Source: Candidatus Pelagibacter communis (GTDB lineage Bacteria > Pseudomonadota > Alphaproteobacteria > Pelagibacterales > Pelagibacteraceae). Taken from it: DNA of 64,000 nt. The DNA lies in assembly GCF_012932795.1 (NCBI RefSeq), contig NZ_LANA01000001.1, positions 262,642-326,641 of the forward strand, in the 5' to 3' direction. Position numbers and translations under genes: made by a program. The notes below the pieces were generated by a model. It saw only the letters and a program-made list of their open reading frames with translations, was not told the DNA's origin and ran no database searches. Of the stretch, positions 36,797 through 45,799 are shown piece by piece. Positions within the stretch are counted from its first letter, which is position 1; each line of letters begins with the position of its first letter.

Positions 36797-38647
36797 ATGA
36801 TGTTTAAAAGTTTATTCAATAAGATTTCTATAATAATTCCTTTAATAGTTTCTATAATTTTGGTGTCTTCGCTCTGGAAACTAATTCAATTTCAATACCA
36901 TAATCCAACTGAAATAATTGGTTATTATAGCATATTTCAACATAGTCACTGGAACGACAATATTAGGTATATTATTTTTATTACCATTCCATTGGCTACT
37001 TTTTTCATAACGCTCCTATTAAAAAAAAAATTAAATTTTCAAGAAATAAAAGATAGCTTTATTCTTAACAAAAAAATTAGAAATAATGACAATATATCCC
37101 TTTTTTATTTATTCTTATTATTATCCTTGTTAATCATTTTCTTTCTATCGGCAGAATTTAACACAAATAAGCTTGATTTATTTCACGAAGGACAAGCTTT
37201 AATGGGTGGATTAAATTATGAATTAAAAAATCAACTTTGGTCAGGTTCTTTTTTAGTGACAAGTTTATTTGTTGATGTCTTAAGTGCTAAAATATCTTGG
37301 TCATTTTTTGATTTTCAGACTATAGGCTCTTACAGGGTATACATCTCATTTATCACTCAAGTGAGTGCTTTTATAATATTTATTTTTTTATTTTATTTTT
37401 GCAGTCGATTTCATTTAAACAAAAATTCTAAAACTTTAATATTTTTATTCTTATCTATTTTTTGTTTTTATTTAGTAAAAAACTACACTTTGGGGTACAG
37501 AGAAATACCTATATTTATTTATTTAATATTTTTAATGAAAATATTAGACACAAAAAAAATTTCAATCTTAGATACAATTGTTTTAGGTACATTACCATTA
37601 TTTGCTATTCTTTGGAGTTTAGACAGGGGTATTTTCTTAATTGCTTCTTACCTACCACTATTTATTCTATTGGCTATTAATGATCATCTCAAAAAAATAT
37701 TGAGTATACTTTTTATTATAATATCTACATTCATAATATTTTTTTTTATAATTGGATCTACTGAGTTTAACAATTTTATTATAAACTCTATAAATATACT
37801 AACATCATCAGATTTATTGAATGGTATAATACATCCAACACCATTTTCTAATGAACAAGGTTCGTCTAGAGCTACAAAAAGTTTATTAATAATTATTTTA
37901 AATGGCTTTATTACAATCAATATTTTTTTTAACAAAAAAATTAATTTTGATAAAAACCATAAATTATTTATAATACTTTTTTATATATTCAGCCTAATAT
38001 ATTATAAAGTGGGTCTTACTCGTTCTGATGGTGGTCATATAAAGCAGGGTTCTAGCTTCAACTTAATACTTTTAATTTATTTTTTTTCTTTTTATTTTTT
38101 TAATTTTCTAGAAAAAAAATTTTTTTATAATAAAATAAAAAATATTTATTTTGTTATAACTTATTTTTTAATATTCATAATATTTACTTTTAAAAATATT
38201 CCTAATAATTTTTTTAATAATATTTACGAATTTAATGAACGCCTTAATAAGTATATTGCTGAGAGTGATTATAAATATTTGCAAGATGAAGAAATTGAAT
38301 TAATTAACTTACTTAAAATTCTCACTAAAGATGAAGATTGTTTTCAAGTATTTTCATATGAAACAGCAATTCAATATTTCCTGAAAAAAAAAACTTGCAC
38401 TAAATTTTTTCATATAATGAACTTAGGCAATAAAAGTAATCAATTAAATTTTATTGATCAATTGAATATAACTCAGCCTAAATATTTATTATCTGGAGGA
38501 ACATACCAAAATATTGGAAATATGAAGGGTCATGATAATTTTGAATTAACTCCAAAAGATAGATTTCCTTATATAAATCAATATATTTTTCATAATTACA
38601 GTATTTATAACGAAATAGGAGCCTGGAAAATCTTAATTATCAAATAA
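36797..38647 (+). CDS. Polytopic membrane protein, possible GT-C glycosyltransferase
   Basis: Protein of 616 residues with about twelve hydrophobic segments over the first 490 and a soluble C-terminal part of about 120. No family is recognised with certainty. After the third or fourth helix it has LDLFHEGQALMGG, an acidic outside loop that resembles the catalytic loop of GT-C enzymes; a similar layout of helices plus soluble tail supports a membrane sugar transferase or polymerase. It is the first gene after tRNA-Ser and lies on the opposite strand from most of its neighbours. Confidence 0.6.
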   Translation: MMFKSLFNKISIIIPLIVSIILVSSLWKLIQFQYHNPTEIIGYYSIFQHSHWNDNIRYIIFITIPLATFFITLLLKKKLNFQEIKDSFILNKKIRNNDNISLFYLFLLLSLLIIFFLSAEFNTNKLDLFHEGQALMGGLNYELKNQLWSGSFLVTSLFVDVLSAKISWSFFDFQTIGSYRVYISFITQVSAFIIFIFLFYFCSRFHLNKNSKTLIFLFLSIFCFYLVKNYTLGYREIPIFIYLIFLMKILDTKKISILDTIVLGTLPLFAILWSLDRGIFLIASYLPLFILLAINDHLKKILSILFIIISTFIIFFFIIGSTEFNNFIINSINILTSSDLLNGIIHPTPFSNEQGSSRATKSLLIIILNGFITINIFFNKKINFDKNHKLFIILFYIFSLIYYKVGLTRSDGGHIKQGSSFNLILLIYFFSFYFFNFLEKKFFYNKIKNIYFVITYFLIFIIFTFKNIPNNFFNNIYEFNERLNKYIAESDYKYLQDEEIELINLLKILTKDEDCFQVFSYETAIQYFLKKKTCTKFFHIMNLGNKSNQLNFIDQLNITQPKYLLSGGTYQNIGNMKGHDNFELTPKDRFPYINQYIFHNYSIYNEIGAWKILIIK

Positions 38648-38652
38648 TTAAA

Positions 38653-39525
38653 TTATTTTTTAAACAAACCCATAAATTTGTTTTTTCTTCTACTAAAATT
38701 TTTCTTTTGTCTGTCCCAAAATCTTTTAACAATATTCCTCTGTTTGTCTCTTTTTGCAATTATGGGAAAAAATTCTAAATGATCATATGTCCTATTTCCT
38801 TGATTATCTATTGCCCACTCTGACTCGTATGCAGATAGTAATTTTGATTCAGCTTTTTTTACTATTATAGACAAAACACTCTGTGAATGACGATGTTGGA
38901 TAAACTCAGGTATGGATTTATGTAAGAATTTTTCCTCATCATCATCAATTAAATCAAATCTATTTTTAGTAATTTCATAATGTTCGTTCATTATTTCCAG
39001 TGATCTTTTACATTTTTTGACAAAAAATGATCCACCCCACACCTGTGGGCTTCTTATTATTGGGTCGTCATTTTTTAACCCAAAAAATTTTATTAGATCT
39101 GATTTTGTATATTCGTATTCCATATAGTTCGGGTAGCTAAAATTATTATTTTCCTCAAGATTCTTGTATTGAAATCCCAAGAAACCAGTTGGCTCTTCTT
39201 TTAACATTTCTATATATTCTAATAATCTTTTTTTTCCATTAAGATTAAAATGACACCCAACATCACACCAATGATATATATCTCCATCATTTAGTTGTGC
39301 CAAAACTTTTTTATGAAAATAAGTTTGCCAAACCCAATACCCATAACCTTTTATTTTTCCTATTTCTAATAATGATTTAACATATTTTTTAAAATCATCG
39401 TTTAAATCACTTTGTTCAAAAAGAAAAATTTTGTCATAAATTTTCATATTTTCAGCTTGTTCTTTAAATCTTTTTGCAGATCTTTTTAAATCAGAACTAT
39501 AAAATGTGGATAAATAAATCTTCAT
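38653..39525 (-). CDS. Predicted GT-A-like glycosyltransferase (unnamed family)
   Basis: Soluble protein of 290 residues. The segment GYGYWVWQTYFHKKVL followed by NDGDIYHWCDVGCHFN (about 62-95) is typical of a group of cell-surface glycan proteins with a GT-A fold, where the Asp-x-Gly takes the metal-binding place. There is a basic C-terminal tail (WDRQKKNFSRRKNKF) that may dock to the membrane. No acceptor can be named. Only 5 bases separate it from the convergent polytopic protein; it follows the acyltransferase gene by 13 bases. Confidence 0.62.
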   Translation of the reverse strand: MKIYLSTFYSSDLKRSAKRFKEQAENMKIYDKIFLFEQSDLNDDFKKYVKSLLEIGKIKGYGYWVWQTYFHKKVLAQLNDGDIYHWCDVGCHFNLNGKKRLLEYIEMLKEEPTGFLGFQYKNLEENNNFSYPNYMEYEYTKSDLIKFFGLKNDDPIIRSPQVWGGSFFVKKCKRSLEIMNEHYEITKNRFDLIDDDEEKFLHKSIPEFIQHRHSQSVLSIIVKKAESKLLSAYESEWAIDNQGNRTYDHLEFFPIIAKRDKQRNIVKRFWDRQKKNFSRRKNKFMGLFKK

Positions 39526-39538
39526 TAGAAATTAGGCT

Positions 39539-40225
39539 TTATTTAAATATTTTTAAATCAACTTTATGAACAATTTTTTTTAAAAACTTTGCTGGATTTC
39601 CTGCTACAACTTCATTTTTTTTAACATCCTTTGTAACTACGGCTCCGGCTCCTATATAGGCCCCTTCTTCAATTTTTATCTTTGGCATTACGGTTGCATT
39701 CATTCCAATAGTTACAAAATCTGAAATATAGGTATTTCCACCTATTACTGCTCCTGGCATTATATGTACCCCGTTACCAACTTCACAATGATGTTCTAGT
39801 ATTGAGCCTGTATTTAAAATTGAATAATCTCCCACAGTTGATCCTGTTTGAACAACTGAATTTGGGAAAAGTTGTATTCCTTTTCCTAATAATTTTTTAT
39901 TATCAAAATAGGCATTTTTACTAATTATATCTAATGGTTTAATTTTTTTTTTTTCTAATTCTTTAGATATAAAGTATCTAGCCATTCCAAGCTCATTACC
40001 AATGCATACAACAAAATGATAAGAGTTTTTAAAAAAAAATTTTAAATCAATTTTTTTATTTGAAAATTTAGCATTTGATTTAAATTGAGTTTTCAACAAA
40101 TTTGGATCGAACACATATTTAACCACAAGTGAAGTGGTGTCAGCTAAAATCTTATCTTTTTCAATAAGATCATGTATAATTCCAGCTTTAAATTTACCAC
40201 CCCAAAAAAGAATATTTTTACTCAT
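39539..40225 (-). CDS. PglD/NeuD-type sugar N/O-acyltransferase
   Basis: Acetyl-CoA-dependent acyltransferase acting on UDP-amino sugars or sialic acids. The 228 residues have an N-terminal Rossmann-like sugar-binding domain (ILFWGGKFKAGIIHDL start, VCIGNELG) and a left-handed beta-helix from about 110 with hexapeptide repeats; LEHHCEVGNGVHIMPGA holds the catalytic His. The end GAVVTKDVKKNEVVAGNPAKFL is classic. With the divergent epimerase and DegT aminotransferase it would complete a dehydration/amination/acetylation route to an N-acetylated amino sugar (inference). Confidence 0.87.
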   Translation of the reverse strand: MSKNILFWGGKFKAGIIHDLIEKDKILADTTSLVVKYVFDPNLLKTQFKSNAKFSNKKIDLKFFFKNSYHFVVCIGNELGMARYFISKELEKKKIKPLDIISKNAYFDNKKLLGKGIQLFPNSVVQTGSTVGDYSILNTGSILEHHCEVGNGVHIMPGAVIGGNTYISDFVTIGMNATVMPKIKIEEGAYIGAGAVVTKDVKKNEVVAGNPAKFLKKIVHKVDLKIFK

Positions 40226-40245
40226 TTCATATAATTATAAAGATA

Positions 40246-40262
40246 ATTTGATTATATCAAAT
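40246..40262. repeat. Palindrome in divergent spacer of the amino-sugar genes
   Basis: ATTTGA, five bases, TCAAAT, in the 66-base spacer between the divergent acyltransferase (start 40225) and epimerase (start 40292). A shared operator is possible. The core hexamer is the same as in the palindrome before gyrB. A long TATATA run follows. Confidence 0.35.
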
Positions 40263-40291
40263 ATATATATATTTATTAATCTATTTATTTT

Positions 40292-41269
40292 ATGAAAAAT
40301 ATTTTGGTTTTAGGCTCTGAGGGTTTTCTTGGCTCCGTTCTGGTGCCCTATCTGTTAAAAACTGGTAACAATATCATTGGAGTAGATAAATGTTTTTTTG
40401 GAAAAAATAATACTAAATCAAATAAATTTAAGCTGCATCAAATAGATTATAAAAACATGTCCAAAGAATTTTTTTTTGGTTTTGACGTTATTATTGATTT
40501 AATAAATATTTCAAACGATCCTGCATCTGAACTTAATAGAAAATTTACAAATATTACTAATTATTCAAATAAAATTAATCTCTATAACAAAATTAAATCA
40601 AGTAAAAAACTTCAACGATACATCTATATGTCTTCTTGTTCTGTCTATGGTAATAATCAAAACTTAATTACAGAAAAATCTAAACCGAAACCGATATCTT
40701 TATATTCAAAACTTTGTTTAAAGTATGAAAAATTTTTAAAATTAAAAAAAAAAATACCTTTCACAATTTTAAGACTGGGTACTTTGTACGGATGGTCAGA
40801 AAGAATGCGATATGACATAGCTATTAATAAGATTATAAGAGATATGTTGTTTTTAAAAAAGATAGAAATTCTTGGTGGCACACAGGTTAGATTTTTTTGT
40901 CACAATGAATTTGCTTGTACTGCAATTAATAAAATCATTGCTGAAAATAAAAAAAAAACTCTTAACAAAGTTTTTAATATAGGAAATTTTAATACAAATA
41001 TTATTTTATTAACTAAAAAAATATTAAAAATTACTAAGTATAAAGATGTAAATGTTTACCATGAAAAAAATACTATAGATAAAAGATCTTACAAAGTTTC
41101 AATAAATTCATCTAAACAGTTTTTAAAAAGAAATTCAAATTTCGATAAATTAACTAATAAATCAATTCTTGATACTTTTAATAAAATCAAAAAAGATAAA
41201 AAACCATTTGCTAAAAAAAAAATTACTTTAACAGTATATAAAGAATTTTTAAAAAAAAATAGAATATGA
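40292..41269 (+). CDS. NAD-dependent epimerase/dehydratase (SDR), catalytic Lys replaced
   Basis: Nucleotide-sugar-modifying enzyme of the extended SDR family, 325 residues. The NAD site is GSEGFLG (8-14) and the catalytic Ser lies in SSCSVYG (114-120). The Tyr is Y138 but the usual YxxxK reads Y-S-K-L-C, so the Lys position (142) is Cys; a Lys sits two residues after Tyr. It may thus be inactive as a classic SDR or use a changed proton relay. It overlaps the aminotransferase gene by 4 bases, so both act in one pathway. Confidence 0.88.
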   Translation: MKNILVLGSEGFLGSVLVPYLLKTGNNIIGVDKCFFGKNNTKSNKFKLHQIDYKNMSKEFFFGFDVIIDLINISNDPASELNRKFTNITNYSNKINLYNKIKSSKKLQRYIYMSSCSVYGNNQNLITEKSKPKPISLYSKLCLKYEKFLKLKKKIPFTILRLGTLYGWSERMRYDIAINKIIRDMLFLKKIEILGGTQVRFFCHNEFACTAINKIIAENKKKTLNKVFNIGNFNTNIILLTKKILKITKYKDVNVYHEKNTIDKRSYKVSINSSKQFLKRNSNFDKLTNKSILDTFNKIKKDKKPFAKKKITLTVYKEFLKKNRI

Positions 41270-42384
41270 TTCCATTCTATAAACACAACCTAAATAATAA
41301 AAAAAATTATCTCAAGCAAACTCTAAACAGCTCATATTTAACTTCAGGACCTGTATGTGAAAGAGTAGAGAAGCTTCTTTGTAAAAAATTTAATAAAAAA
41401 TTTTCTTTTTTAACAAATTCATGGACCAATGGTCTAATAAGCATTTTATTATCTGTTAAATTAAAACCAACAGATGAAGTAATAATACCTGCCTGCACAT
41501 TTGTTGCTTGTGCAAATGTTGTGGAAATGGTCGGAGCTAAAGTGATACTAGCGGATATTGATGAAAAAACAAAATTGTTAGATGTTAAAGATTGTTTAAA
41601 AAAGATAACTAAGAATACTAAAGTAATAATGCCTGTACATTTATATGGTAACTTATTTGATACTAAAAATTTAAAAAATAAAATTAGAAAAAATATTATA
41701 ATAATAGAGGATTGTGCTCATTCTTTTTGTGGTGAATATAATAATAAAGTAATGGGTACATTTGCAGATTTTGCAGTTTTTTCATTCTATGCAACAAAAA
41801 GCATTACTTGTGGGGAAGGTGGAGCAATAATTACAAACCATAAAAAATATGCTGACATTATAAGATCTGTGTCCAATAATGGAATGACAAAACCTGCATT
41901 TAAAAGGTTTGTGAATAACAAGTATATTCCATGGGATGTATATAATTTTGGATTTAAAGCAAATTTAAGCGATATCAATGCTAGTATTTTAGAAGACCAA
42001 GTATCAAGTTACTCAAAGATTGCTATCCTAAAAAAAAAATTATTTAAAAAATATAGATACAATTTGAATAATATTAAAGAAGTTTCTTTACCAAGTGAAA
42101 ATAAAAATAAAAATAGAGATTATTACTTATTCCCTATAGGTGTTGACAAAAAATATAGAAACAAACTTATTGAGCATCTATTAAAAAATAAAATTTTTGT
42201 CACAGTTAACTTTAGATCAATCAGTGAATTACATTATTACAAAAAAAAATATAAAAACACTAAGTGTCCTAGAAGTGAAAAATGGGGTAAGGAAACAATT
42301 AGTCTTCCCTTTCATGTAAAAATAACTGAAAAAGAAATTAAAAAAGTCTGTGAACAAATAAAAAGTTTTTTTCTGAAGAACTAA
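41266..42384 (+). CDS. DegT/DnrJ/EryC1/StrS aminotransferase
   Basis: PLP enzyme that aminates a keto-sugar nucleotide. The 372 residues show the PLP lysine K178 in FSFYATKSITCGEGG, the cofactor Asp in IEDCAHSFCG (148-157), and PACTFVACANVV earlier. The C-terminus has the usual SLPFHVKITEKEI motif. It follows the epimerase with a 4-base overlap. Together with the NeuD/PglD acyltransferase it suggests an acetamido-dideoxy sugar for a surface glycan. The precise sugar is not deducible here. Confidence 0.93.
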   Translation: MIPFYKHNLNNKKNYLKQTLNSSYLTSGPVCERVEKLLCKKFNKKFSFLTNSWTNGLISILLSVKLKPTDEVIIPACTFVACANVVEMVGAKVILADIDEKTKLLDVKDCLKKITKNTKVIMPVHLYGNLFDTKNLKNKIRKNIIIIEDCAHSFCGEYNNKVMGTFADFAVFSFYATKSITCGEGGAIITNHKKYADIIRSVSNNGMTKPAFKRFVNNKYIPWDVYNFGFKANLSDINASILEDQVSSYSKIAILKKKLFKKYRYNLNNIKEVSLPSENKNKNRDYYLFPIGVDKKYRNKLIEHLLKNKIFVTVNFRSISELHYYKKKYKNTKCPRSEKWGKETISLPFHVKITEKEIKKVCEQIKSFFLKN

Positions 42385-43184
42385 TTTTTAAAATCTATAA
42401 AAGTCCAAGGCCAATTGATAAAATTGGAATATTTTTTAAACCAAAACGATAGGTATCTTTCAGCTAAATAAGCATATAATCGTTGTGTATCATATCCATT
42501 TAAATTCTCGAAACCAAAAATTTTTTCACATTTAAAGAGCCATTCAAATAGATCTGTAAACCATTTATTAATTATTAATGGTTTGGCAATAAACATTATA
42601 TGTGGATTATATTCACAATTAGTATTTACATAATTTTTAAATTCATCCCTGTCATTATCATTCATAACTTCAATTGCTTTACTTAAATTTCCATAACCAT
42701 GATGCATATCAAAATGAAATTTGATCGTTTGTTTTTTGTCATTAAAAAAAATTTTAGGATTTCTAATTAATGACCTAAAGCCTCTTTTTATCATTTTTAT
42801 TTTTTTTACTTTATTTATCTTAATTGAGTCACAAATTATTGCATTATAGCCACTCCATTCATCTTGCACTTCATCAAGTAGATTTTCACTGAAATTAACT
42901 TTATCAATTTTATCTTTTAAAAAATTTTTCTTTAACCAGTACCTTCTTTTTTGACAGAAACCTATCCAATCATTACTCTCTACATTAAGTAAATTTTTCC
43001 AATACCAGTAGTGAAACGTTAATTCAGAATAATATTTTTCTTTAGAAAAAATATTATTCCTATTATTACTTAAGATATAATTTTCTGGAGGATTTTCTTT
43101 TCCTACCCATCCAATATTATATTTTGTATTATCTAAAAAATTTATAACTTTGTCAGTAACACAATAAATTTTTAAATTTGACAT
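42381..43184 (-). CDS. DUF4422-like glycosyltransferase
   Basis: Protein of 267 residues with the DUF4422 (capsular GT) pattern: LKIYCVTDK start, EKYYSELTFHYWYWKN and then NDWIGFCQKRRYW with the Y/R-R-Y/W motif, ending with an AYLAERYLSFWF segment. DUF4422 members are found in capsule and LPS clusters and are assumed to be sugar transferases. It is convergent with the aminotransferase (4-base overlap) and divergent from the FkbM gene. Confidence 0.78.
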   Translation of the reverse strand: MSNLKIYCVTDKVINFLDNTKYNIGWVGKENPPENYILSNNRNNIFSKEKYYSELTFHYWYWKNLLNVESNDWIGFCQKRRYWLKKNFLKDKIDKVNFSENLLDEVQDEWSGYNAIICDSIKINKVKKIKMIKRGFRSLIRNPKIFFNDKKQTIKFHFDMHHGYGNLSKAIEVMNDNDRDEFKNYVNTNCEYNPHIMFIAKPLIINKWFTDLFEWLFKCEKIFGFENLNGYDTQRLYAYLAERYLSFWFKKYSNFINWPWTFIDFKN

Positions 43185-43238
43185 ATAGGTTTTAATTTAA
43201 ACTATTTTTAACAATAAAATTGAATATAATAACAATAC

Positions 43239-43979
43239 TTGATGAAAAATAAATTATTAAAGAAAATCTGTGGAATTTTTGGATATCGACTATTAGATAA
43301 AAAAACATTCAAAAATAATAGAATTATAGCCCAAAACTCAAGTTTAAAAATAAAAAATTTATTAGAATTTTATTTTAGTAGAAATAAAATAAACAATATT
43401 GTTCAGGTAGGAGCTAATGATGGTTTATCTTTTGATGAACTCAATTATTTTATAAAGAAGTATAAAACTAAGAGTTTACTTGTTGAGCCTATATTGGAAA
43501 ATTTCGAAAAATTAAAAAAAAATTATATAGACAATGAATTTGTTACTTTTGAAAATTCTGCAATTTCAGTAAATAATGAAATATCATATTTATACAAAGT
43601 TGATCCAAAATATCTTCACAAATATGATAATCATATACCTGCCATACCATCATTTAATTTAAAACATTTGACAGATCATGGTGTTAAAAAAAGTCATACA
43701 ATAAAAGATGCTGTCAATTCAATTTCAATTAAGGAGCTTTTTGATAAATATGAAATTAAAAAGTTGGATCTTTTTTATTTAGATGCAGAAGGATATGATG
43801 GAAAAATTGTTTACGACTTTCTATCAAAATTTGAGATTAGGCCACTAATTATTTTTGAGTACGTGCATATAGAAAATGTTTTATTAGAAAAAATAACTGT
43901 CAAACTAACCAAAAATAAATATTTATATTTTCAAATAGAGGAAAATCTTTTTTGTTTGCCAGAAGAGAAATATTTATAA
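43239..43979 (+). CDS. FkbM-family methyltransferase
   Basis: SAM-dependent O-methyltransferase of the FkbM type, 246 residues. Motif I is IVQVGANDGLSFDEL (about 54-68), followed by LLVEPILENFEKLKKNY and the LDLFYLDAEGYDGKI segment (about 174-188), where the conserved Asp and Glu sit. Such enzymes often methylate sugars in surface polysaccharides. There are two possible ATGs at 43239 and 43242. Its end overlaps the convergent GT17 gene by 6 bases. Confidence 0.9.
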   Translation: MMKNKLLKKICGIFGYRLLDKKTFKNNRIIAQNSSLKIKNLLEFYFSRNKINNIVQVGANDGLSFDELNYFIKKYKTKSLLVEPILENFEKLKKNYIDNEFVTFENSAISVNNEISYLYKVDPKYLHKYDNHIPAIPSFNLKHLTDHGVKKSHTIKDAVNSISIKELFDKYEIKKLDLFYLDAEGYDGKIVYDFLSKFEIRPLIIFEYVHIENVLLEKITVKLTKNKYLYFQIEENLFCLPEEKYL

Positions 43980-44780
43980 AATAAATTTTTTAAATTTCAT
44001 TTGGTTATCTTTTATATATTTAGGAAAACTTTTATCTAAAGTAATTTTTTCATATTTATGATTTCTCCCAAAAAGATCTATACGACTATCTATCTTTTCT
44101 CTAATATTTTTTATAGATGTATATTCATCTTTGTTGAATTCTGTATGTGCAAATGATTTTAATTTTAATGAGATTTGTTCTGGTTCCATCACATTATTGA
44201 AGTGCCAACCTCCATCATTAAAAATTTTAATGCTTTTTTCTTTATCTATTCTAAAAAAATAATATGTTAAGTTTTTTTTTTTTATTTTTTGTCTCATGAA
44301 ATCTATTGACTTTAAATATTTCTTTTTTGTCACTCTTGTACCTTCCCAGGGACTTTCAAAAGAATTGAATAAATTAAATTTATAATTAAAGCACTTTTGT
44401 AAAAATATTCCGTATTTTTTTTTTAAATCAAAATCTTTTAATAAATTTGGATTTGGAATTTCATCTGGATCAGAAAAAAATATATAATCATCATTATTAG
44501 CAAAACCTAAATTTTTTAATAAAAATTCTCTTTGTAATGCTTGATTTTGCCACGGACTATTATTTTCAGGAAATGGCTCGTCCATTACTAGATAAATTAT
44601 CTTATTTTTTATAAAACTTTTTTCTTGTTTAAAATTTAATTTTTTTTGTCTTCCTTTGTGATCATATCTGGACTCGCAGATCACAAAATAATCCACATAT
44701 TCATTTAGAATATTATACCTTAAATTAAAAATAAAATTTTCCTCAAAAAAAGTAATACAATCTATTATTTTATTTTTCAT
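43974..44780 (-). CDS. GT17-family glycosyltransferase (N-acetylglucosaminyltransferase-like)
   Basis: Resembles CAZy GT17, known from beta-1,4-mannosyl-glycoprotein GlcNAc transferase and many bacterial relatives. The start region IIDCITFFEENFIFNLRYNIL, the VDYFVICES motif, DPDE (107-110 counted from the upstream ATG) with the metal site in FFSDPDEIPN, and GWHFNNVM are all family features. I prefer the start at 44780 (MKNKIID); an ATG three codons upstream (44789) is possible. It overlaps the Gfo/Idh gene end by a few bases, so the two are coupled. Confidence 0.87.
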   Translation of the reverse strand: MKNKIIDCITFFEENFIFNLRYNILNEYVDYFVICESRYDHKGRQKKLNFKQEKSFIKNKIIYLVMDEPFPENNSPWQNQALQREFLLKNLGFANNDDYIFFSDPDEIPNPNLLKDFDLKKKYGIFLQKCFNYKFNLFNSFESPWEGTRVTKKKYLKSIDFMRQKIKKKNLTYYFFRIDKEKSIKIFNDGGWHFNNVMEPEQISLKLKSFAHTEFNKDEYTSIKNIREKIDSRIDLFGRNHKYEKITLDKSFPKYIKDNQMKFKKFIL

Positions 44781-45796
44781 TTTAACCAATCATCTAATAT
44801 TTTCGTATTCCGAAATGTATCATTTATACTTAAACCCGGAAAATCTGGCTTATTTTTGTTTTTTATAATTGAATTTGATACGGCTTCTATTTCACAAGTG
44901 TAAATATTATTTATCGATTTAATCTTAATTTTTTCGCTTTTTTCAGACTTTATTATAACGATTGCTTCTTCAGGTGTCCATGTATGTGGGATAATGATAT
45001 TTCCTTCACTGCCTATAATTTCAGTTATCTGTCCTAAGTCTTCCTCAAAAGATGCTTTCATTTTTGCTACGAATCCACTTTCAAAGTGAAGATCAGCTGA
45101 AGAGTGAATATCTACTCCCGAACTTATAAATTTTTTTTTTATATTTTTGATTTTTGTCTTTGCTAGATTATTTTTAATTTCTAATGATCCAATTAATAAG
45201 CTAAATGATATTAAATAACATCCTAAATCTAGTATCACACCACCACCTAATTGTTTATTAAACAATCTATTATCTTGTTTAATTTTTTTTTTTCTTTTAA
45301 AACCAAACAAATTTTTTTTACTCATTATGTTAATTCCAAAATTGGTGTTCATTGATAAAGGTTTTCCTATTCTTCCTTCTTTGATCATTTCTATAACCTT
45401 TAATGTTTGTGGATGATAAACATACATAAATGCTTCTGAAAAAAATGTATTAATAATTTTTTTTTTAATACTTTCAATTTCAAAAAAATTTAGTACAGCT
45501 GGTTTTTCTACTAAAATATTTTTTTTATACTCTATACACTTAAGTATCCATTTAAAATGTAAAGAGTTAGGTAATGAGATATAAACAATATCGATATCTT
45601 CAGATTTAATTAGGTCTTCATAACTGTTAAAACAAAAATGATTTTCTATATCAAATTTATCTTTAAAATGTTGAACTTTATTCTTATCACTACTTGCAAT
45701 TGCTACTAATTTTGCTTTTTTTGAAAACTTAAATGCATCAGCAAACTTTGAAGCCATTATTCCTAAACCAATAATTCCCCAATTAACCTGTTTCAA
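44777..45796 (-). CDS. Gfo/Idh/MocA-family oxidoreductase
   Basis: NAD(P)-dependent sugar dehydrogenase or keto-reductase, 339 residues. The Rossmann start is NWGIIGLGIMASKFADAF (5-22) and the catalytic EKP is at 97-99 in ILVEKPAVLN. The C-terminal domain has LDLGCYLISF and typical beta strands. The substrate is unknown; in glycan islands such enzymes make 3-keto sugars. It follows lepA by 3 bases on the same strand, so it may be read through from the translation-gene block. Confidence 0.9.
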   Translation of the reverse strand: MKQVNWGIIGLGIMASKFADAFKFSKKAKLVAIASSDKNKVQHFKDKFDIENHFCFNSYEDLIKSEDIDIVYISLPNSLHFKWILKCIEYKKNILVEKPAVLNFFEIESIKKKIINTFFSEAFMYVYHPQTLKVIEMIKEGRIGKPLSMNTNFGINIMSKKNLFGFKRKKKIKQDNRLFNKQLGGGVILDLGCYLISFSLLIGSLEIKNNLAKTKIKNIKKKFISSGVDIHSSADLHFESGFVAKMKASFEEDLGQITEIIGSEGNIIIPHTWTPEEAIVIIKSEKSEKIKIKSINNIYTCEIEAVSNSIIKNKNKPDFPGLSINDTFRNTKILDDWLK

Positions 45797-45799
45797 TTC

